From Calocera cornea HHB12733 (Eukaryota > Basidiomycota > Dacrymycetes > Dacrymycetales > Dacrymycetaceae), in NCBI GenBank assembly GCA_001632435.1, contig KV423957.1, forward strand, positions 461 through 64,460: 64,000 nt of DNA. Direction: 5' to 3'. Both the position numbers and the translations under genes were made by a program. The notes under the pieces are model-generated. The model was not told where the DNA came from, did not search any database, and worked only from the letters and a program-made list of their open reading frames with translations. The first letter of the stretch is position 1, and each line of letters opens with the position of its first letter. Shown piece after piece: positions 1-11,283 of the stretch.

Positions 1-1058
1 GATCGCAGAGTCGGCGATCACGCTGCTTCGCAGGCAAGCAGCAGGGGCGCTCTCTCGAAGGCAGGGAGCTTGAGTTGTAAAGTTGCACCGACCGTCGGCA
101 TTCGCAGAACTGGCGGATGTCGGCGAGGTAATCGCAGTGACGGCGATCAAGTTCTCCCGCAAGGGGAGAGGCGTGTCGACAGTGATAGCCGGAGCAGCCA
201 AGTCCGTCGACAGTAAGGCAGCGGTGTCGGCTACCTGAGTCTTATTGATGACAAGACTGGATCCAAGGCGATGACCGACGTTCTTCAAGCCCCGAGCAAC
301 CCCGCCGGTCGCTCGCTCGGGGCTGCCACGTCCAGAGGTTCCTCGCGCGGCGTCGATATCTGAAATCAGGTTAGTAGGGCGCATACACGCTACTGGGTTG
401 TCGTGCGCACCAATGCCCCCGATGCCTACTCTGTTGCCGCCCGTAGCGGTCAACGAGGAGTTGTCGGTCTTCCGCTCAGCCATCTTGGGCCTCGTGGAGA
501 TCAACCTAATCCAATAGCTTATCAGTATTGTGAATGGATGACCCAGCAATAAGCAACTTACTTTGTTGTGGTTTGCTTCAGTGATGGAGCCAGTAATGAG
601 TTGTAAGCAGATGAGTGGTGGTCGTACGGAAGAGACGATGAGGAGAGGGGTTGAGGCGATGAACTCAGCCGTTTCCGTATCGAGCTCCGTAGCGCCGAGA
701 TCGCTTCCGTTTGGATTAGGGCAGAATTTAGCGCCCGATTCGGCGAAATTGAAGCGCTCGTCGTTGTCGTTAAGTTCTTGCTCGTTGTCGTATTTGGGCT
801 CTGCATCGTCGATTTCTCCTTCATTAATCTACGAGCTACTCTACGAAAGACTGCACAGTATCGGCGAAGATATCCAGCGTGCAACTGCACTGCAAAAGCT
901 CTATGCGCCTCCTCGACATCGCCCCTGCCTCGTGGCATGCGCTGGCACGAGCCTCGTGCACGGACGGTACACCTTTACAACTCACCGGTGGATATCCCTC
1001 GATAACCCGGTGCACCGCTCTCATCAAGAGCCTTAATCCGGTCCTCGAGGCAGAGCAT
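1..1058 (-). CDS. Unrecognised protein, 3' end beyond the window
   Basis: I do not recognise this protein. A coherent reverse-strand model starts at the ATG at 1058 (MLCLEDRIKALDE...) with exons 1058-986, 818-562 and 483-1. The middle exon reads acidic and Asn-rich (DDAEPKYDNEQELNDNDE). The last stretch is an open frame of 161 codons that runs off the left edge. Intron 1 starts exactly with a copy of the GTGAGTTGTAAAG hairpin element; intron 2 has a GTAAGT donor and a CTGAT branch point. Both acceptors chosen are AAG, weaker than the usual YAG but used elsewhere in this window. With the TTAG acceptor at 506 instead, the protein would stop after ten more codons. An upstream GTAAGC...GATTAG pair may be a 5'UTR intron. 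Expression data would decide; confidence is limited. Confidence 0.4.
72..100 (+). repeat. Hairpin element copy D
   Basis: This carries the shared GAGTTGTAAAGTTGCACCG block followed by a short inverted repeat (TGCACCGAC / GTCGGCA). It lacks the GT that begins the two intronic copies, and it lies antisense inside the open frame at 483-1. Confidence 0.55.
944..985 (-). repeat. Hairpin element copy B at an intron donor
   Basis: On the reverse strand the element opens with GTGAGTTGTAAAGGTGTACC and continues into an inverted repeat (GCACGAG / CTCGTGC). Its first two bases are the donor of intron 1 of the left-end gene. Confidence 0.55.
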
Positions 1059-1202
1059 CTTGTACGTGGCGAAGTCCAAATAGGGGCCACCCTAATCAAA
1101 GGTGCGAATCCGGGGTCTCGTGGCAATACGCTTACCCCTTTCCTCTTCTAGCCCGCGTCTTTCCTCCCTCCCTCCATCATCGACATACACACCGCCTGCA
1201 CC

Positions 1203-2405
1203 ATGTCCGACTACGACAGCTCTGCTCCGTCCTCCCCTGCTTCCTTCGCGTCGGCAACCTCGATCCCTGCCGCTCTGTCGACGCTCCACGACGGGCTGAG
1301 CGACGTCAAGCTCGCGCAGGAGATCGGCGACGACTGGCGCGACCGCCACCCCGAGTCGTCGCGCCCCGAGCTGGCGCATGCGAAGGATGAGGGCAGCGGA
1401 GAAGAGGGGAAGAAGAGCGAGAAGAGAAAGGGGAAGGGGAAGGCGAGGGAGGTGGATGGCTCGCAGGAGACGCAGGGGAGTGGGAGTGCGGTGCGCGGGA
1501 GGGGGAGCGAGCAGGCGCTCAAGATGGCGGCGATTGCCCTCGTCCGCTCTGCAGAGCAGCAGTTCGGAGCGGTAGCCCTGCTGGATGGGATGCCGCTGAT
1601 CGGCTTGATGGAGCAGGAGGGGCTTGCCCAGGTGAGTTGTAAAGTTGCATCGACCAAGACGGTCGATGCGCATATATCTCATGCTCACCATCTTCTAGGA
1701 CACCGTGTCCCGCCCCAAGCTGGCTGTGGCGAAGCCCGAGGACCAGGCGGAGGTCGACGAGTACGACGAGGCTGTTGAGCCCGCCGTCGACCGCAAGACG
1801 CAGCCGGCCTTCGCTCCTCCCACGCTGGCGCAGCTCCTGGAGGAGCGTTTCCCCGACAAGGACGTGGCGAAGATGTCCACGGAAGAGTGGGAGACGGAGC
1901 TGAGGCAGCGCATGCCGGTCGTGGCGTTCGAGTACGGTCGTCAGCTGCGCCGCAAGCAGCTCATCGACGAGCAGGTGCGCAAGGAGGAGGTGCTTCGGCA
2001 GGCCCGCCTCGCTGAGCACGGTGGGGTGTGGGACGGGTGCGTCGGCGTCGGCATGGATTGGGTTGACACCCACGAAGCCCCTCTCTTCGCCGGGCAGCCT
2101 GTGCAGGCCGCCGCCGCCGTCACCGTTGCGCCGCCTGAGCCGGACGTCGCGCCCGTCACCCTGGAGCAGATTCTGGGGAACAGCAAGCATGGCGTCGGGC
2201 ACGACGCCCACGAGGGCGGCCACAAGGTCCACGAGGGCGGGAAGAAGTTCTTCCCCGCTGTCAAGAAAGCGCTGGTCAAGTACGGACCCGGCGCGCTCAG
2301 AGCTGGCTGTGAGTTTCTTGCGTCTTATTCGTTCAGCGGCTGATGTCCTTTCTAGTCAAGCTCGGTGTCGAAACTCTCGCGCAGGGCCAGGGGGGGGATA
2401 ACTGA
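1203..2405 (+). CDS. Unrecognised acidic/charged protein
   Basis: Three exons (1203-1631, 1699-2308, 2356-2405) give a protein of 362 residues with no domain I can name. The N-terminus is Ser/Ala-rich, followed by a Lys/Glu/Gly-rich low-complexity stretch at about residues 60-100. The middle holds a more ordered region (LAQLLEERFPDKDVAKMSTEEWE) with predicted helices and a Lys/Arg/Glu-rich segment. A His/Gly-rich part (GHDAHEGGHKVHEGG) lies near the end. No signal peptide or membrane segment is visible. Intron 1 (1632-1698) consists largely of a copy of the hairpin element that recurs four times in the first 2.5 kb. Intron 2 has a GTGAGT donor and CTAG acceptor. The start follows a CT-rich leader and an ACCATG context. 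Function unknown. Confidence 0.75.
1632..1698 (+). repeat. Hairpin element copy A forming an intron
   Basis: The whole 67-nt intron of the gene at 1203-2405 starts with GTGAGTTGTAAAGTTGC and contains a perfect 9-bp inverted repeat (GCATCGACC / GGTCGATGC) around a 5-nt loop, then a CT-rich tail ending in TTCTAG. Confidence 0.7.
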
Positions 2406-3647
2406 GGTGAAGACAACGAAGAATAGCTGCTGCCTCGTCATTGTCATGAATAGTAGTAAGAGCGATACCCGTTGCAATCGATAACTTATGTATCGACCCA
2501 CGTGGTCGATACAACTTTACAACTCACGTCCCCTGGCGCCAATTTGAGCAAATAAAATCCAAACTATTATTGGAATTGCAAGACTACTATTACAACAACA
2601 ATGAAAGCTATTATACATTGACTTTAATAGGCAATTGTGATGCGCGAGCCAGGATGGGTCCCGGCAGCTAACCTTCCCTGACTTACAAAATTGCGACCCA
2701 AAACGCGGTGAATGTAACGTACTGTCGGGCGCGACGCGACGCGTTTCTGGCCGAAGCCAAAACTGTGGCTTTGATGTGCTGCGCACGGAGGTAATCCGGC
2801 GGAGGGGAACTCGGCCCCGGCAGAGGGGGCGAGGTCTTGATAGAACGGCGCGATAGAAGGAAAGGCTGCTCTGTGCACCGATGTTGTTGATAGCGTTCTG
2901 ACCGCAGTAGAAAGACCTCGCACAAGGTCCTTGGTCACCGTCACCGTCACCGAGGCGCGGTGCTTCTGCCCGGCCCATCAATACACGTACACCGCCACCG
3001 GGGCGTGCAGATGCCGCTGAAACACGGCCGCGTGCTTATCTAGCTTCCATGCGAGCATGATGACGTCGGTGCCCCCCCTTTGCGGCATTCAATCGGGGCC
3101 TGTTGGTTGCGGCGGTAGGGCCCGCATGCCAACGGGACTCCGGGACGGGCCATGAGCGTCCGGAACGGGGGTGCTCACCCCCCCCCCCCCCCTTGTGGCC
3201 TCGTTGCAGTCGAATTCCCTGTTGTACGAGCGTGCTGTCTATTCCGGGCGCGACATTACCGCATTGCTGGACTGTTGCGACTGTTCGGCCCCGACGACGA
3301 CGCGCTGTACGACGTGCTGACGTTCGCTCGGAACACACACTCCTTTGCCCCTCTGCCTGTTGTATCCGCCCTACGACGCCGACGCCGACGCCGATTGCCG
3401 CTCATTCCCCCGACGCTCATTCCTTTCAATCAATCCTAGTGTTCTCTGCAGACCTGTGGCACCGCTCTGTCCCTTCCCTCGTTGCTCCTCACGCCGTATC
3501 TTCCTTCCCTGCACGCGCTTCTCCGGCGGTGCTTCTCCCGTGCCTGCACAACGTCATCATCCTGTAATAGCACCACCGCCCTTCGCCTTCTCCCCCCCCC
3601 CCTCCGGCAGCCCCGATCTCGGCTCCCGTTCGCGCAGCTTAAACACC
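2406..3647. other. Intergenic stretch with no supported gene
   Basis: Holds hairpin copy C, a run of 15 C (3178-3192), a GACGCC triplication near 3378 and CT-rich leader sequence before the GH5 gene. Reverse-strand frames near 2517-2981 have no recognisable similarity and I do not call them. Confidence 0.6.
2489..2527 (-). repeat. Hairpin element copy C
   Basis: Reverse-strand GTGAGTTGTAAAGTTGTATC followed by a strong inverted repeat (TGTATCGAC / GTCGATACA) around an ACGTGG-type centre. It carries a donor-like GTGAGT, but I could not support a host gene here. Confidence 0.6.
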
Positions 3648-5594
3648 ATGTCCTCGTCGCAACGGGACCTGCTGTCGCCCTCCCCCTACGCCTCCACCGC
3701 GCACCTGCCCACCACCCCGCCCGCCCGCCAGCTGTACCCCTTCCGCGCCCGCTCAGCCCACATCGCCTCCTCCGACGCCTACTCAACCTACACCTCCCCC
3801 CCGACCCCGCTGTCCAACCTCGGCCCATCAAAAGCAATGGAAGCAGGTGCATCGCCCCCCGACTCCCCCCCGCCAAGCAACTACGGCCACGGCGGCGCGT
3901 GGAAGGCCGAGGGCGCCTTCCCCTACGCAGGCGCATCCCCCTACGCAAGCAACCGCGCGTTCGACAGCGGCAGCGTACGTGCATTCTTCGACGGCACCGC
4001 CCCGCCCAAGCCGCGCAGCAGGCCGTGGTGGAAACGCCCTTTACCCCTCGCAATCCTCTTCCTCGCAATCGCGGGCGTCGTGGCCCTGGGTGTGGGCCTC
4101 GGGGTGCATTATGCGGCGACGGGGAAGAGCGCGACGAGGGCTGCTAGTGGAACGGGGGCGAATACTGGGGGTACAGGGACGAACAGCACGGGCGCGAGTA
4201 CGAACTCGAGCACCCCTGCTGTCCCCACATACAACGTCTCCGCGTACGTTCTCCTCCCCAGCGGTGACCCGAGAGGCCGCTGACACCCAGATGCAGAATC
4301 GCCCCGCTCCCGAAATGGAACTGGACGGACTCGTCGCAGAAGATGATCGGCATCTCGCTCGGGAACTACCTCGTGCTCGAGCGGTGGATGACCGAGGACT
4401 GGTTCGTCGGCGCCTCGAGCCCCGACGCATACGACGAGTGGACGTTCTCCAACATCACCGGCTCCCGCGCGGCCGGCCTTTTGCAAGCACACTGGGATTC
4501 GTGGGTCACAGAGGACGATATTGAGCGCGTGTACCAGGCGGGGGTCAATACCCTTCGCGTGCCGACCGGGTACTGGGCGTGGATCCCGACGATCGAGGGC
4601 GAGCCTTACGTCCAGGCCGGGCAGCTGGACAGGCTTGAGAAGGTTATGAGCTGGGCGTACAAGCGGAACAGTGCGTCTCTCCTTGTGGAAATGGCTGAAT
4701 TGAAGCACTAACGCAGGCACAGTGTACGTCCTCGTCGACCTGCACGGCCTCCCCGGCTCGCAGAATGGCGAGCAGCAGTCGGGGCACAACACCTCCGACG
4801 TGCGCTTCTACCAGCCGGCCTACCAGACCCGCTCCGACGCGACCCTGCAAGCCGCGCTCGACTGGATCACCGCCTCGCCCTACCGCTCCGTCGTCTCCGG
4901 CATCGAGGTGTGCAACGAGCCGCGGCCGAACGCCGACGACAACTTTGCGGTCCTGCGCAGCTACTACGAGCGCGCGTACACAGCCTGCACGAACCGCTCC
5001 GACCCGGTGCCGATGATCTTCCACCACGGCTTCCCCAACACCGACCACCTCGCCTACTGGCTCGACTTCGTCACGGGCAAGGACCCCAACTACCTCATCC
5101 TGGAGGACCACCCGTACCCGGGCAACTTCCCCCTCCAGACGGACACGGCCAACATCCTGTACCAAGTATGCCAGGACGCCGCATCATATGAAGGCTACCC
5201 GGTGCCCGTAGCGATCACCGAGTGGTCCCTCACCACGGGTGTGAACGACACATCCTTCGAATCGCAGTTCTACGCGCAGCAGCTGACGGCCTGGGCCTGG
5301 TCGGCCGGGTCCATCTTCTGGTCCCTCCGCGCCAACTCCTCCGAGCTGGCCATCCTCGCCGCCCCGCCCAACCAGCAGCGGCAGTACTCCTTCCTCGACC
5401 TCCTGGACGACGGCGTCGTCGCCCTCCCCTCGAGCGCGAACGAGACGAGCAAGGACTTCATTGCCGGCTTGGCGCAGGGGTGCGGGAACGCCCCTGGGGA
5501 GATGTGGTCAAACTGGACGTTCGCGAGCGTCTCTGCCGCGCCGACGTACACCAGGGGCAGCCTGACGACATTCCCGACCAGCACGGCTGCTTGA
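3648..5594 (+). CDS. Membrane-anchored exo-beta-1,3-glucanase, GH family 5
   Basis: A 617-residue protein from exons 3648-4243, 4291-4670 and 4717-5594. It has a Pro/Ser-rich cytosolic N-terminus, one membrane segment at about residues 129-150 (after PWWKRPLP), a Thr/Ser/Gly-rich stalk, then a GH5 catalytic domain. Landmarks are the entry motif GISLGNYLVLERWM, the DLHGLPGSQNG loop, the general acid in CNEPRP (about residue 389) and the nucleophile in AITEWS (about 491). This type-II anchor plus GH5 layout is typical of fungal Exg2/Exg3-like enzymes that trim cell-wall beta-1,3-glucan outside the plasma membrane. The frame is open 303 nt upstream, but the ATG at 3648 follows a CT-rich leader and begins the normal N-terminus. 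The catalytic residues look intact, so activity is expected. Confidence 0.93.
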
Positions 5595-6987
5595 TGCGGC
5601 GTGCTATCCTTTTTTGTTCTGTGATGTGATTGGACAGTCTCTTTTAGGCCCGTCGGCCAGCTTTCGCTTTTCCGGACTAGACGGCCAGCCCGACACCTAA
5701 CCTTTCTTTCGTGGCAAAACACTCGCTTTTCCCGTCTTCCTTTGCGTTGCTCTTTTTGGCATACATATCCCTTCCCCCGTGTTGCATTCCTATCCTACAT
5801 TTCCTTCCTCCATCGCGTGCAGGGCCGAGCCCAGCGCCGCGCGTTTTCTACCTCTTGCATGGGCCTACGCGCCCCCGTATCCTCAAAATCTTAATTGTCC
5901 CGCTCGCCCGGCTCGCTGCTGCAGCCATTGTTTGACAGAAATACGCTCGTCAAGGACGATGTAGCATACAGTAAGTAGTGCAGAACAATAGACCGATGTT
6001 GACTGTCTCTGGCACGCTCGGGCTACGAAGCTGCGCGGGGCAATCCTGTACAGCAGTATCCCCTGCATCTGCCAGTGAGGATCCCAGTGTGGAGGCGTCG
6101 GGCCCGGGGTTTGGGGGTCTTCTTTGCAGCGGGGGTGTGCGTGGCCCCAAAGTCGGAAGAAGAAGGGAAGACGGTCTCGGGCATGCAAAACATGTCCCCG
6201 ATAACGGTTTGAATTTCTATTGTCAGAAAGCATACTGTACCCGGCTGGGTGAAAGCTATCTATGGACACACCTTCGCGGGACTTAGGTGTACCTATACTT
6301 CCGTGGAACGTATTTGCTTCCGCCTTTTCTGTTTACTTCCGCTTATGTATATCTTTCCGCTTAAGTCTCTGCTTCCGCTATCATGATTGTTTCCGCTTGT
6401 CTATTGCTTCCGCTGCGAGGTTTTCCTCCGCTTACTTAACTTGCTTCCATGTCGAAGTTTTCTGTTTGGGGAGGTTGCTTCCCTTGAATAGTTCCATTCT
6501 GCTGCACCATTCGCTTCCGATTGTGCATTTGCATTTGCCGTAACACCCTTCGCGGGCTTAATATGTGTACGAAATCAACTGGCCCAGCGGATGCAAATAG
6601 CCCACGGAAGCAAATGACTAAATGGAATCTAAGCAGAAACAAGGCTTCTTGCGGCTGCAAACGATTCTGGCGGAAAACGAAAAGCCTATCTTTGCTTCCT
6701 CCTTGAGCGGAGTCTACTCCCACTCAGGGCTTTTACTTCCACTTCCTGTCTCTTTGCATCCGCTTAAGAGTCTCTCTACTTGCTCCGCCGTCCTTTTGCT
6801 CCAGCTTCCACCTGTTCAGAGTATCGGGCTTCCAGCGGACATAAAACGTGATGAGCCCAGCAGAGCCAAATTCTAGCTGCCCGCGAAGTGCCTCTGCAGT
6901 TTTGAGATCATGACGTGCAATTTAATGTAAGTGAGGGTTTAACGATGGCGTGAAACCGAACGTGAATCCTAGAAGGCTACCTCAATA
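5595..6987. other. Convergent intergenic region, mostly repeat array
   Basis: Lies between two convergent genes. The first ~700 nt show nothing I can name; 6300-6850 is the CTTCCG array described separately. Confidence 0.6.
6300..6850. repeat. 18-bp CTTCCG-core array, locus 1
   Basis: About ten forward units with spacing 17-19 nt (GCTTCCGC followed by an AT/CT-rich spacer) run from 6300 to about 6545. A short inverted part around 6598-6625 (CGGAAGCAAATG) is followed by looser forward units from about 6690. It has the same core as three other loci in the window. Confidence 0.75.
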
Positions 6988-8591
6988 CTAGAATTCTTCA
7001 TGCCTGACTTCTTCATGTGTTTCAACGGCCAGATAGATAGGTGCCCTCGGTTGGTCTCGATTGAGTAAGCAGTAGTCATACATGTGACGCTCGGAGTATC
7101 TGAACGATCAAATCAAATATGTCATCTCGGAGGATCAGCTGCCGAAAGGAGGGGACTTACTTCCGGAAGGGCTTTCCGTCCTCATCCAAAATGCCTCCCA
7201 CTTTCTTAGCTTTGGAAAGAGATATGAGTTCCTCGATCACTTGCTGCCGTTTATTGATAACCGGTAAGCTTGTCAAGGAGAACGAATTGGACAGGAGGGG
7301 ATCCCGCTTGAGGAGGTCGGCCCGGCCGGATATGTCTGCAAGCCGCCGTAGACCCATGCCCATGACGGCTGATAAGCCACCGCGGGTGAGAGCTCGCTCC
7401 TTGGTGCCGAGACTCCTCTGGCTCAGGATGAAGTCTCGGAGAAAAGCGTTGATCTCACGAGACCAGGGTTCCATGGTGTGCGCTTGAGGTGGACCTTGAA
7501 ATCATCTTCAGATTTAAGCGCTTTGGAAGGACATAAATTTACTGACTTGAAAGTGTTTCCGTCCGTACTTGTGCGTTCGTCAAGTCGGCCTGTCGGATAG
7601 CGACGTCTGGTCTGACCGCCGTAGTACAGTCACTCTACGTCCCTCGGTTAGGGCCTACTTCGAGCCAAGAAGAACGCTCGACCAACTTGAATGAACAGTA
7701 CAGGTATCTGGACGTGTTTCAGCAGCGACCGGTCCAAGGATGGCTCCTACGGCACCGGAAGATAAGAAGGAGGTTCAAGACCACAAAGGAAGCACGCACA
7801 TGAAGTATCTCCATGACAAAGTCGTAGTATCGCGGGGCTTTCAGGCCGGAGTAGTCTATCAACATATGTTCCACCACACGGTCGACCATTTCTGATGTGA
7901 TGCCCTGTGGGTGAAATGAACGACGGCCCAACCATAGCTGGAATGCAACATACACTCCCGAAGGTGAACATCGCTAATTCATATCCCATCCACTCAAATG
8001 TCTCGAGGTCATCGCATGCTGATACTTCTTTGAGGGCTTCGGTCACTACCTCATCCGTCCGTTCAATAGCCGACCTATCGAACCATGTCAGTAGCGAAAT
8101 CTAGAAGCAAGTACCGCTGCGCACTCTTCCGGCCGTGCTCCCGCATCCACGAGAGTGATGGACTTCACCAGGCTGGGCCAAAGCAGAACGAGGCGCAGTG
8201 CGTAGAGATGAACAAGCTGCCCCCCGGCAGCGAATATATGGAAGGACGGCAGTCCGAGCAGTTGCATTGCTTGTGCTAGGTCGGCAGCGTCTCTCCATGT
8301 GTCTCTGCAGGCATCGAGAGAGTTCTCCGTCTGGCCGGTGGAGCGCGCGTCGAATGCGATGAGGTTAAAAGCAAAATGCAGATCCGGGTCACTGAACTGC
8401 CGATCGAGAAACGTGATAGGGAGGGAGCCTGCAGACCGTTAGAAGCGGCGACGGCTTCAGTGGGAATAACGGCTACCTTGGAGGAGCAGGATTGTTGGCT
8501 TGTGTGGGTCGAACAGGAGGACACCATCACTCCGACCCATGTTGGTTCGATACCCTAAGCGCGCTCCGTCTTTGAGTTGGATGTAAGGCAT
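6988..8591 (-). CDS. Alpha/beta-hydrolase-fold protein, paralogue 1
   Basis: Eight exons (8591-8477, 8428-8125, 8074-7954, 7904-7800, 7746-7687, 7634-7547, 7494-7161, 7099-6988) encode 412 residues. The N-terminal ~110 residues follow the alpha/beta-hydrolase core: a start like MPYIQLKDGARLGYRTN, the strand TILLLQG, FNLIAFDARSTGQT, then FHIFAAGGQLVHLYALRL where the nucleophile elbow should be. The canonical G-x-S-x-G is absent (AAGGQ). The distal part carries EPSLDRSLLKHVQIPVLFIQ and ends in KYSERHM plus an acidic tail. All seven intron positions match the paralogue at 9680-11283, so the pair arose by tandem duplication. With no visible catalytic Ser the biochemical role is uncertain; it may be non-enzymatic or use another residue. 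Confidence 0.85.
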
Positions 8592-9679
8592 AATGTGTAG
8601 AGGGGATAGTCCAGGTACTGTGGTGGAAGACTTTGTTATAGAGAGCGCTCGTCTACTGGTGCACGCTGTACATGCTGTAATCGTATCAATGTCTCCGGCG
8701 TTTAGCCGCTGAGGATGTTGCCAGAAGGGACCGCCGAGAGAACATATGCAACTAGGTCATACCAACGCAGAGATATAGCAGCGCCCTCGGCAGTGAATGA
8801 ACGTCGTCGTCACTCTGATAGCGGCCGGTTGTCCCTCCAAAGTCTTGATCTAAGAGGCACAAAAGCCCAATACACTGGATGTCTCCCGGTAGATTCATCC
8901 CGGAGCAGCAAGCCATGAAAGCAACAAGTCATCATTTTCCGACAAAGTGCGCGATAGCGACGGGCTATACGAAGTCTGATACATGGGTTCCGCGTGAACA
9001 AAGCACCGTATCAGACCAAGAAGATTCACGGCCACCTGATCGTCCGCGCGGTGCAGGCTGCCAGCGCGCCTGCACCGCGCGACGCCGCATGCAAGTTCGC
9101 AAGCTTAATAGCTTTGGCCAGCAGACCTCCATCGAAGCAAGCGCGTGCTGATGACAATGCGTCCAAATGGGTTCTGTTATGTAGTCATCAGCTATGGAAA
9201 ATCCGTCGATCTCACAGAACACCGCTCTTGCCGGAGACTCGCATAAGATACAAATTGGTTTGATACGACTTACTTGATGACACGAACACCACAAACATGG
9301 AAACTGCAAAACTATGTCACAAGAGAGACATTTCGGGCGTTGACTGTCTGCTTGCAAGTGCCTGACCCGGAGGATATGGCTCTTAGTTCCGGATGACGGC
9401 TCTGATGGGCAGCCAAGGGAGCACGGAGCGGAGGATTTGACCCTGGGTGACAAGACCTGTTCCAACAACGAATATGGGGGCATCTCTACGGACCACTTGA
9501 ACAATGACCGGCTTGTCTTGCTGTTGGACATAGCGGCTCCAAAGACAGCATCCCTTTCGACGGGTAATCGGTATTCCAACAAAACAACCGCCTAGCCTCA
9601 CGCCGATTGTGACATTCTCCGTACACGACTGAGCGCTTGCTCTGCAACCGGAGGGGCCAGATGAAGTATAGTGCCTCCT
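8592..9679. other. Spacer between the hydrolase-fold paralogues
   Basis: Contains a reverse-strand open frame of 205 codons (8965-9582) with a Cys-rich segment (CLSCDIVLQFPCLWCSCHQ) and an overlapping frame at 9383-9601. Neither resembles a family I know, and no splice pattern supports them. Confidence 0.45.
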
Positions 9680-11283
9680 TCACTCCGGGATACTACCCTC
9701 TTCATGGCTCTCGACGACCTCGCTCACGCTCAGGAAGAACGGAGCTGTGGATGGGGCAGCGTACAGTCGAGAATAGTACGACATGTGCCTCTCAGAGTAC
9801 CTGTGAAGTGATGACACGTCAGTATGCCAGAACTTATCTTCGTGGATGCAGACTCACTTTCGAATAGGGATTCCATTATTATCCACAATCGTTCCAGGGC
9901 TTTTAGTCTTGCACAGGCTGACAAGCTCTGCGGCAATCTGGCGTCGCTTTTGTATGACGTCCTCATGAACCAGGGAGAAGGAACTTGACATCAACGGATT
10001 ACGTTCTAGGAGGTCGGATCGTCCTGTTAGCTCCGAGAGGCGCTGTAGAGCCATCCGCATACTGTCGCATGGGATGGTTTCTGGCAGGCTGAGCTTGTCT
10101 GGTTGATCCATAACAAACTCCTTGAAACAAGAGTTGATGTGATGACACCACGGTTCCCGCGTGTGCGGCTGCGGTGGACCTCCAGCAAAGCATGAGTTAC
10201 CTTTGCTTCCAAAGACAAGACACCTACTTCTCAAGATTTCGGTGTGTACCTGGGCATTCAATAAGTCTGTCGGACGAATAACAACATCGGATCGAACTTC
10301 CGTTGTGAATTCGCTCTTTGGCAATCACAATCAGCAGTATCCACGTGGGAACCTGGGAAGCACACACTCTAATGTAAAGAATCGGACGTATAAGATGCCT
10401 CAGCAGGTATGTGTCCAAGGAGGGCTCCTGAACTGCAGGTTAGGAGCCAAGCAGGAACGCCAGAAGCGTAGCTACCTACGTGTAGTAGCCCCATGACGAG
10501 GTCGTAAAATCGAGGACTCTGCATACCCGAGTAATGGAGCTCCAAATCCTCGACGACACGGTCAATCATATCCTCCGGGACGCCCTGTAAATGCGTTCAA
10601 TCATGGGCACATCGAAAGCCATTCTTTGCTTACACTTCCAAATACCCACGTAGCTGTTTCATGTCCAAGCCATTCGAAGGTCTCGAGATCATCACAGATG
10701 GCAAGCTCTCTCATGGCTTCGGTCATGTCATCGTCCGTCATGGCGACCACGGATGAACTGGAGTGAAAGTTAGTGAGAACACTTCGAACTGCGTGTGGCG
10801 GAGAGAACGCACTCTTCGGGTCTCGCTCCAGCGTCTATGAACGCAATAGATTTGAGGAGGTTAGGCCAAAGAAGCGCAAGACGCAGCGCATAAAGGTGTA
10901 CAAGCTGACTTCCCGCAGCGAAGACATGGAAAGAGGGCAATCCCAGAAGGATTGCAGCATGAGCGAGATCCGCAGCATCTACCCAAGTATCTCGACGCGC
11001 ATCGAGGGGATTCTTGGTTTCCCCAGTGGATCGTACATCAAATGCAACGAGGTTGAATGTATTGTCCAGAGTGGGATCATCGAATTGCCGACTTAGAAAT
11101 GGAGTAGAAAGGGTTCCTGCGTACATCCAGTTCTGATGATACTGGCTCTCATAAGCTGGATATACCTTGTAGAAGCAGAATGATTGGCCTTTGCGCATCC
11201 CAACGCAGCTTTCCATTGTACATCTCCATGTTGGTCCGATACCAAAGAGCAACCCCGGTTTCTGGAAGGTCGACATAAGGCAT
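9680..11283 (-). CDS. Alpha/beta-hydrolase-fold protein, paralogue 2
   Basis: Eight exons (11283-11166, 11116-10813, 10757-10634, 10584-10480, 10427-10368, 10315-10228, 10179-9858, 9800-9680) give 413 residues. The sequence tracks paralogue 1 throughout: MPYVDLPETGVALWYRTN, ILLLQG, FNLVAFDVRSTGET, FHVFAAGSQLVHLYALRL, CDDLETFEWLG, EPSLDTYLLRHL and the conserved KYSERHM near the end. The nucleophile elbow reads AAGSQ: a Ser is present, but one position away from the usual place and without the G-x-S-x-G frame. Two acceptors are unusual (AAG before exon 6, GAG before exon 7), although the flanking protein alignment with paralogue 1 supports them. Same orientation as paralogue 1, about 1.1 kb upstream of it. 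Confidence 0.85.

Noticed and set aside
2517..2981. 154-codon reverse frame
   Set aside because: No similarity, no splice pattern, and it spans the hairpin element; probably chance.
3345..3647. In-frame N-terminal extension of the GH5 glucanase
   Set aside because: The extension is low-complexity leader sequence; the ATG at 3648 gives the expected cytosolic tail plus membrane anchor.
8470..8560. tRNA-like B-box (GGTTCGATACC)
   Set aside because: It lies in the first exon of hydrolase paralogue 1, and no A-box or cloverleaf can be formed around it. A similar match near 57958 also lacks a cloverleaf.
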